Assembly (NCBI GenBank): GCA_902776545.1
Contig: CACYQO010000013.1
Coordinates: 1-46,169 of the forward strand
Direction: 5' to 3'
Source: an uncultured Prevotellaceae bacterium
GTDB taxonomy: Bacteria > Bacteroidota > Bacteroidia > Bacteroidales > Bacteroidaceae
DNA: 46,169 nucleotides
Position numbers and translations under genes: made by a program. Position 1 is the stretch's first letter. Each line of letters starts with the position of its first letter. Positions 42,350 through 46,169 of this stretch are shown here, piece after piece. The notes under the pieces are model-generated. The model saw only the letters and a program-made list of their open reading frames with translations. It searched no databases and was not told the DNA's origin.

Positions 42350-43632
42350 TGGCAAATAGAATCTATTTGTGTCTGGCCCACATGAGTGAGGCTGGTTGGG
42401 AACAAAAATATATCCAGGAGGCGTTCGACACGAATTGGGTCGTTCCCCTCGGACCCAATGTCAATGGCTTTGAAGATGACTTGAAACAGTATGTCAGGAG
42501 ACAGGAGTCAGGAGTCAGGAGTCAGGAGACAGGAGTCTGGACGAAGGAGGTCGTAGCCCTCTCTTCAGGGACGGCAGCCGTCCATCTCGGACTATTGGCT
42601 TGTGGCGTAGGACCGGGCGACGAGGTGTTGGTGCAGAGCTTTACTTTCTGTGCCTCCACCCATCCGATCAAGTATTTGGGTGCCACGCCTGTCATGATCG
42701 ATTCCGAGGCAGAAACCTGGAACATGGATCCTCAGCTGCTCGAACAGGCCATCAAAGACCGTATTGCCTTGACTGGACGAAAGCCGAAGGCCATCGTGCC
42801 CGTCTATCTCTATGGCATGCCTGCCAAAATCGATGAGATCCTGGCTGTCGCTGCCCGTTACGACATCCCTGTGTTGGAAGATGCGGCAGAGGGTTTTGGT
42901 TCCAGGTATAAGGGACGTGTCGTGGGTACGTTCGGAAATTTTGGCATCCTGTCGTTCAATGGCAACAAGATGATCACCACCTCTGGTGGCGGTGCGCTCA
43001 TCTGTCCTGATATGGAGGCTCGTAACCGTGTGATGTGGTACGCCACCCAGGCCCGTGAGGCATATCCTTACTATCATCATGAGGCGGTGGGTTACAACTA
43101 TCGTATGAGTAACATCTGTGCAGGTATCGGACGTGGACAGATGATTGTCCTTGATGAGCATATCGCTCATCACCGTCATATCGCCGCAAAATATCGTGAT
43201 GCCTTTGCGCATGTAGAAGGTATCACGTTCCACGACGAGCCGAGTGATATGCAGTCTAACTTCTGGCTGAGCACTATCCTGCTCGATGAGAGCCTGCATG
43301 TCTGCGGTGAGGAGCATGCCTATGAAAAACCTGTCAGTGGAGCTATCGGTGGTGCTGCTGGACAGGTTCATAGTGGTGGTCCTGTCCATACGGATTGTGA
43401 GCCGAACCGTAATGTAGAGGCCATGCGTATGGCACTTGATCAGGCTGGCGTAGAGTCACGTCCGCTTTGGAAGCCCATGCACCGTCAGCCTGTCTATCAT
43501 GATGCCCCTGCCTATATCAACGGTGTCAGTGAGGATTTGTTTCGCAGAGGCCTCTGCCTCCCCTCTGGTCCTATGGTCTCCGATGCCGATGTCGAGCGTA
43601 TCATCGCCACCATTCTCTCCGCCATCAAGTAA
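42349..43632 (+). CDS. PglE-like DegT/DnrJ/EryC1 sugar aminotransferase with a repeat insertion
   Basis: 427 residues. PLP-dependent sugar aminotransferase: IYLCLAHMSEAGWEQKYIQE, NTNWVVPLGPNVNGFE-like start, ALSSGTAAVHLGLLACGVGP, VLEDAAEGFGSRYKGRVVGT (PLP-binding Asp) and SFNGNKMITTSGGG (PLP Lys). With the PglF-like dehydratase downstream it should make a UDP-4-amino-4,6-dideoxy sugar. Two insertions stand out: RRQESGVRSQETGVWTKE at about 46-63 from a heptamer array, and VSGAIGGAAGQVHSGGPVHT, a Gly-rich stretch at about 328-347 not expected in this family. The gene begins TAATG after the HAD gene. Confidence 0.9.
   Translation: MANRIYLCLAHMSEAGWEQKYIQEAFDTNWVVPLGPNVNGFEDDLKQYVRRQESGVRSQETGVWTKEVVALSSGTAAVHLGLLACGVGPGDEVLVQSFTFCASTHPIKYLGATPVMIDSEAETWNMDPQLLEQAIKDRIALTGRKPKAIVPVYLYGMPAKIDEILAVAARYDIPVLEDAAEGFGSRYKGRVVGTFGNFGILSFNGNKMITTSGGGALICPDMEARNRVMWYATQAREAYPYYHHEAVGYNYRMSNICAGIGRGQMIVLDEHIAHHRHIAAKYRDAFAHVEGITFHDEPSDMQSNFWLSTILLDESLHVCGEEHAYEKPVSGAIGGAAGQVHSGGPVHTDCEPNRNVEAMRMALDQAGVESRPLWKPMHRQPVYHDAPAYINGVSEDLFRRGLCLPSGPMVSDADVERIIATILSAIK
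42493..42536 (+). repeat. Heptamer array (CAGGAGT/CAGGAGA) inside the aminotransferase gene
   Basis: About six units: GTCAGGAGACAGGAGTCAGG and so on. Same heptamer as at 6638-6713 in kinase 3, in the same sense relative to translation and giving the same peptide (SGVRSQE). Confidence 0.92.
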
Positions 43633-43642
43633 AACTATTCAG

Positions 43643-43776
43643 AGCCACAGATTACACAGATTCACACAGAAGAAATGATTATCACAGAAGAAACGATTAT
43701 CACAGAATGTTTTCCTGAGAGACTCTTCCATTTGTGTAAATCTCTTAATCTGTGAGAATCGGTGTAATCTGTGGCT
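43643..43776. repeat. 134-bp imperfect inverted repeat (AGCCACAGATTACAC ... GTGTAATCTGTGGCT)
   Basis: A perfect 15-bp terminal pair (43643-43657 and 43762-43776), a direct repeat GATTATCACAGAAGAAA inside, and further CACAGATT pieces. It fills nearly all of the 179-bp gap between the aminotransferase and the dehydratase. The size and ends resemble a small non-autonomous element. Sequence related to it lies at 33441-33505. Confidence 0.8.
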
Positions 43777-43811
43777 TAAACTCATCAGATATTTAAAAAG
43801 CAAAGTATAAC

Positions 43812-45848
43812 ATGAATTTCTTCCGTAAACTGGCGAATTGGTATTTCCGCCGTAACTCACTGCCCTATTGGAGCATCTTCGTGCTCGACATGCTTATCCT
43901 GTTGCTCTCAGGATTCGTCAGCTTCTGGATTTTCAGCAGCTGGACGGAACTGACCACCCGCACGGCGACCCTTTTGGCGTCGCTGTCCGTCTATGTGGCC
44001 TTGAGTGTCTTTGGCATTCGTTATTTCCATACGTATGCCGGCATCGTGCGTTACTCATCGTTTGTGGACCTGATGCGTGTAGCCTATGCCAACATGTTGT
44101 CTCTGGTGCTGGCCTTGGGTGTCCACTACTTCTTGTTCTCTGTCCCCAACCAGTATTTCGAGCCGATGACCGGCCGTCAGATTTTCCTGATGTACGTCAT
44201 TGCCACCTTGTTAATGTGGAGCATGCGTTTACTGGTGAAGATGGTCTACGATGTGTCCACAGCCGACAATAGTGCGCTTCGTGTGCTGGTCTATGGCGCA
44301 CAGAGTGGTGGCGTCGGACTGGCAGAGAGCATCCGTACACAGACGCCCCGTCGCTTCATCCTGAAGGGTTTCATCTCCCACAACCGCCGTCTGCGTCACA
44401 ATCAACTCGTGGGTGAGAAAGTGTTCACGATGGAAGACGACCTGCGCAAGGTGGTCGAAGACTATCACATCGGAGCCGTACTTGTGTCGCCTTATCGAAC
44501 GAACGACTTCCGAAAGAACCAGGATCTGCAGGATCTGCTCATCGGTATGGGCGTGAAGATTTTCATGGCGCAGAATGCTATCGAGGTGGACAGTTATATG
44601 CAGGACGGGAGGCCTGTCGATGATGAAGACAAAGCGGAGTATAGCGAAATCCAGTTGAAGGAGGTTTCTGTTGAAGACTTGTTGCCACGTGAGGAGATCA
44701 AGGTCGACATGAAGTCGGTGAGTGAGGTGCTCTGCGGCCGTCGTGTGCTCATCACGGGTTCGGCAGGCTCCATCGGCTCCGAGATGGTGCGTCAGATTGC
44801 CACTTGCAGGCCGGCATCGATGATGCTGATAGACCAGGCGGAGACGCCGCAGCACGACATCCGGCTGATGATGGCCAAGGAGTATCCCAATATCGATGCG
44901 CACACGGTGGTCACCACCGTCTGCAGTAAGTCGCGCATGGACGCCATCTTCAACCAGTTCCGGCCCGAGTACGTGTTCCATGCTGCCGCTTACAAGCATG
45001 TGCCGATGATGGAGGACAATCCCTCGGAGGCCGTCTTGAACAATGTCTATGGCACGAAGATCATTGCCGACCTTTCAGTGAAGTACGGCGTCCGCAAGTT
45101 CGTGATGGTATCTACGGACAAGGCGGTGAATCCCACCAACGTCATGGGCTGCTCCAAGCGTATCTGCGAGATCTACGTCCAAACCCTCGATCGTGCCATC
45201 AAGACCGCGCAGTATGGCGGTCACTCCTCACTCCTCACTCTTCACTCCTCGATTTCGGTTCCCGTCACCCAGTTCGTTACCACCCGTTTCGGCAATGTGC
45301 TGGGCTCTAATGGCTCTGTCATCCCGCTCTTCCGCGAGCAGATCCGCAACGGCGGTCCCGTGACGGTCACCCATCCGAACATCATTCGCTACTTCATGCT
45401 CATCCCTGAGGCTTGTAAACTTGTGCTGGAGGCCGGAACGAAGGGTAACGGTGGCGAGATATTCGTCTTCGACATGGGGAGCCCCGTAAGGATTGCGGAT
45501 CTGGCCAAGCGTATGATCAGCCTCTCAGGGGCGAAGCATGTGAAGATAGTGTTCACCGGCCTGCGTGAGGGAGAGAAGCTCTTTGAGGAAGTGCTCAACG
45601 ACAAGGAGACTACCAAACCCACCTTCCACGAGAAGATCCGCATCGCCGAGGTGCGCCACTACGATTTTGATCAAGTCTGCCAGGATATCGACGAACTCAT
45701 TGCCGTTTCCAAGCATTACGACGATATGGAGACGGTGCGGAAGATGAAGCAGATTGTGCCGGAGTACAAGTCAAACAACTCGGTCTATGAAGAACTCGAC
45801 CTCGCTGTGAAGGGGGTAGTGCCGAAACATGTTGCAGAAATGTCGTGA
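43812..45848 (+). CDS. PglF/CapD/WbpM-like membrane-bound UDP-GlcNAc 4,6-dehydratase
   Basis: 678 residues. Four N-terminal membrane helices (about 15-140, for example IFVLDMLILLLSGFVSFWIF), a linker domain of NAD-binding type (ALRVLVYGAQSGGVGLAESI), then the catalytic SDR domain: VLITGSAGSIGSEMVRQIA, HAAAYKHVPMMEDNPSEAV, MVSTDKAVNPTNVMGCSKR (with Met in place of the catalytic Tyr, as in this subgroup) and RFGNVLGSNGSVIPLFREQI. It should make the UDP-4-keto-6-deoxy sugar used by the PglE-like aminotransferase encoded just upstream. Between ALDRAIKTAQ-type helix and VPVTQFVTTRFG there is an extra GGHSSLLTLHSSIS from a heptamer array. Last gene before the terminator. Confidence 0.93.
   Translation: MNFFRKLANWYFRRNSLPYWSIFVLDMLILLLSGFVSFWIFSSWTELTTRTATLLASLSVYVALSVFGIRYFHTYAGIVRYSSFVDLMRVAYANMLSLVLALGVHYFLFSVPNQYFEPMTGRQIFLMYVIATLLMWSMRLLVKMVYDVSTADNSALRVLVYGAQSGGVGLAESIRTQTPRRFILKGFISHNRRLRHNQLVGEKVFTMEDDLRKVVEDYHIGAVLVSPYRTNDFRKNQDLQDLLIGMGVKIFMAQNAIEVDSYMQDGRPVDDEDKAEYSEIQLKEVSVEDLLPREEIKVDMKSVSEVLCGRRVLITGSAGSIGSEMVRQIATCRPASMMLIDQAETPQHDIRLMMAKEYPNIDAHTVVTTVCSKSRMDAIFNQFRPEYVFHAAAYKHVPMMEDNPSEAVLNNVYGTKIIADLSVKYGVRKFVMVSTDKAVNPTNVMGCSKRICEIYVQTLDRAIKTAQYGGHSSLLTLHSSISVPVTQFVTTRFGNVLGSNGSVIPLFREQIRNGGPVTVTHPNIIRYFMLIPEACKLVLEAGTKGNGGEIFVFDMGSPVRIADLAKRMISLSGAKHVKIVFTGLREGEKLFEEVLNDKETTKPTFHEKIRIAEVRHYDFDQVCQDIDELIAVSKHYDDMETVRKMKQIVPEYKSNNSVYEELDLAVKGVVPKHVAEMS
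45222..45250 (+). repeat. Heptamer array (CACTCCT) inside the dehydratase gene
   Basis: CACTCCT CACTCCT CACTCTT CACTCCT, four units encoding HSSLLTLHSS in a loop between two conserved blocks. Confidence 0.85.
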
Positions 45849-45877
45849 GATATTTATATAGGAATCGTTTTTTAGTG

Positions 45878-45910
45878 ATCCCCCGTCAGGTTTCCTGGCG
45901 GGGGATTTTA
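45878..45910 (+). terminator. Rho-independent terminator of the polysaccharide locus
   Basis: ATCCCCCGTCAGG, loop TTT, CCTGGCGGGGGAT followed by TTTTA. Strong G/C stem, 30 bp after the last stop codon. Confidence 0.9.
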
Positions 45911-45946
45911 AGTACGGTTTATGAATTTACTTCACATTTTTAAGAG

Positions 45947-45969
45947 TAGGGCAGCTTAAGGCTGCCCTA
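45947..45969. terminator. Hairpin between the polysaccharide locus and the minus-strand remnant
   Basis: TAGGGCAGC, loop TTAAG, GCTGCCCTA. Outer TTACTTCAC and GTGAAGGTAA extend it with one bulge. No long T-run on either strand, so terminator activity is uncertain. On the minus strand it lies just after the stop of the partial gene. Confidence 0.5.
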
Positions 45970-46000
45970 AGTGAAGGTAAATAATGTTTACTTCTTCTCC

Positions 46001-46168
46001 TTATTGGATGATGAAGCCGCCGTTAGGCTGGATGGTAACCTTCGCACGGCCCTTCTTGTCAATCTTAATAGGTAACCCACCATATGAACGTAAGGCGTTG
46101 TTAGGATAAGTTAGTACCTTTGCCTCCGTTAAAACTTTTATTGTATGGAGACAAAGGAATATTTCGAG
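46001..46168 (-). pseudogene. C-terminal remnant of a minus-strand gene, probably cut by an insertion
   Basis: The minus-strand frame ending at TAA 46003-46001 is open to the window edge. Its last residues, SYGGLPIKIDKKGRAKVTIQ and PNGGFIIQ, look like the beta-rich end of a secreted Bacteroidales protein. Upstream of about 46090 the frame reads LCLHTIKVLTEAKVLTYPNN, which falls on the promoter and start of a plus-strand gene and is less protein-like. So the true gene most likely ends its homology near 46090. Family not identified. Confidence 0.45.
46090..46144 (+). mobile_element. Possible left end of an IS66-like insertion sequence with promoter
   Basis: GTAAGGCGTTGTTAGG at 46090 resembles the GTAA-type terminal repeat of the IS66 family. 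A TACCTTTG -7 box is at 46115-46122, followed by the ATG at 46145. It interrupts the minus-strand frame. The right end and any target duplication lie outside the window. Confidence 0.35.
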
Positions 46169-46169
46169 A
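46145..46169 (+). CDS. Start of a plus-strand gene (METKEYFE...), possibly an IS66-type small ORF
   Basis: Only eight codons are visible (METKEYFE). From memory, short proteins starting METKEYFE occur as the first ORF of Bacteroidales IS66-like elements, but eight residues cannot prove this. The TACCTTTG box 22 bp upstream supports a real gene start. Confidence 0.35.

Overview
This window looks like a chromosomal segment of a Bacteroidales bacterium, most likely Prevotella or a close relative. The evidence is the repeated TTTG-N19/20-TAnnTTTG promoter layout (-33/-7 boxes of the Bacteroidetes primary sigma factor), an UpxY-type NusG-like antiterminator at the head of a capsule locus, a DUF4421 envelope protein, a CotH/lamin-tail exoprotein with a type IX-like C-terminal tail, and large multi-PAS sensor kinases.

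Layout. (1) 1-249 is the tail of an unrecognised glycine/aspartate-rich protein, followed by a composite repeat (250-400). (2) 605-10650, minus strand: four related membrane sensor kinases in tandem with no response regulator among them. They fall into two pairs, and the first-transcribed member of each pair has lost the phosphoacceptor histidine (Tyr in one, Phe in the other). (3) 10780-13445: cysK on the minus strand, then divergent frr and rsgA. (4) 13439-19131, minus: a CotH exoprotein with its own promoter, and a five-gene unit SPFH protein / ribbon-helix-helix regulator / DUF1648 protein / aldose 1-epimerase-like / B3-4 domain protein, with a perfect palindrome at its transcription start. 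(5) 19670-22003, plus: a DUF4421 protein and mnmA. (6) 22330-45848, plus: a complete-looking Wzx/Wzy-type capsular or exopolysaccharide locus containing the upxY-like gene, OPX exporter, Wzz, a PseB-like dehydratase, Wzx, Wzy, eight glycosyltransferase-type genes, a PglC-like initiating transferase, an ATP-grasp enzyme, a HAD phosphatase, a PglE-like aminotransferase and a PglF-like dehydratase, closed by a strong terminator. (7) 46001-46169: the remnant of a minus-strand gene that seems to be interrupted by the left end of an insertion sequence.

The most unusual property is the load of short repeats that have entered protein-coding sequence in frame. One family (GAGGCGGTTCAGACCACC followed by a CCCTCCTAACTTAGGAGGG palindrome) lies inside four neighbouring glycosyltransferase genes and is translated in two different frames. 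A second class consists of arrays with a 7-bp period (several unrelated heptamers). These encode the hydrophobic core of two sensor-kinase signal peptides, add loops to a kinase ATPase domain, MnmA, an aminotransferase and a dehydratase, and supply start codons to two capsule genes. Together with the alternating kinase/pseudokinase quartet, these are the parts most worth following up.

How the genes work together: the capsule locus reads as one transcription unit from a consensus promoter at 22154-22185. It builds a lipid-linked repeat unit (PglF, PglE and PglC-like enzymes plus glycosyltransferases), flips it (Wzx), polymerises it (Wzy, Wzz) and exports it (OPX). The kinases probably sense periplasmic ligands, and their output partner must be encoded elsewhere. 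I saw no tRNA, rRNA or CRISPR array.
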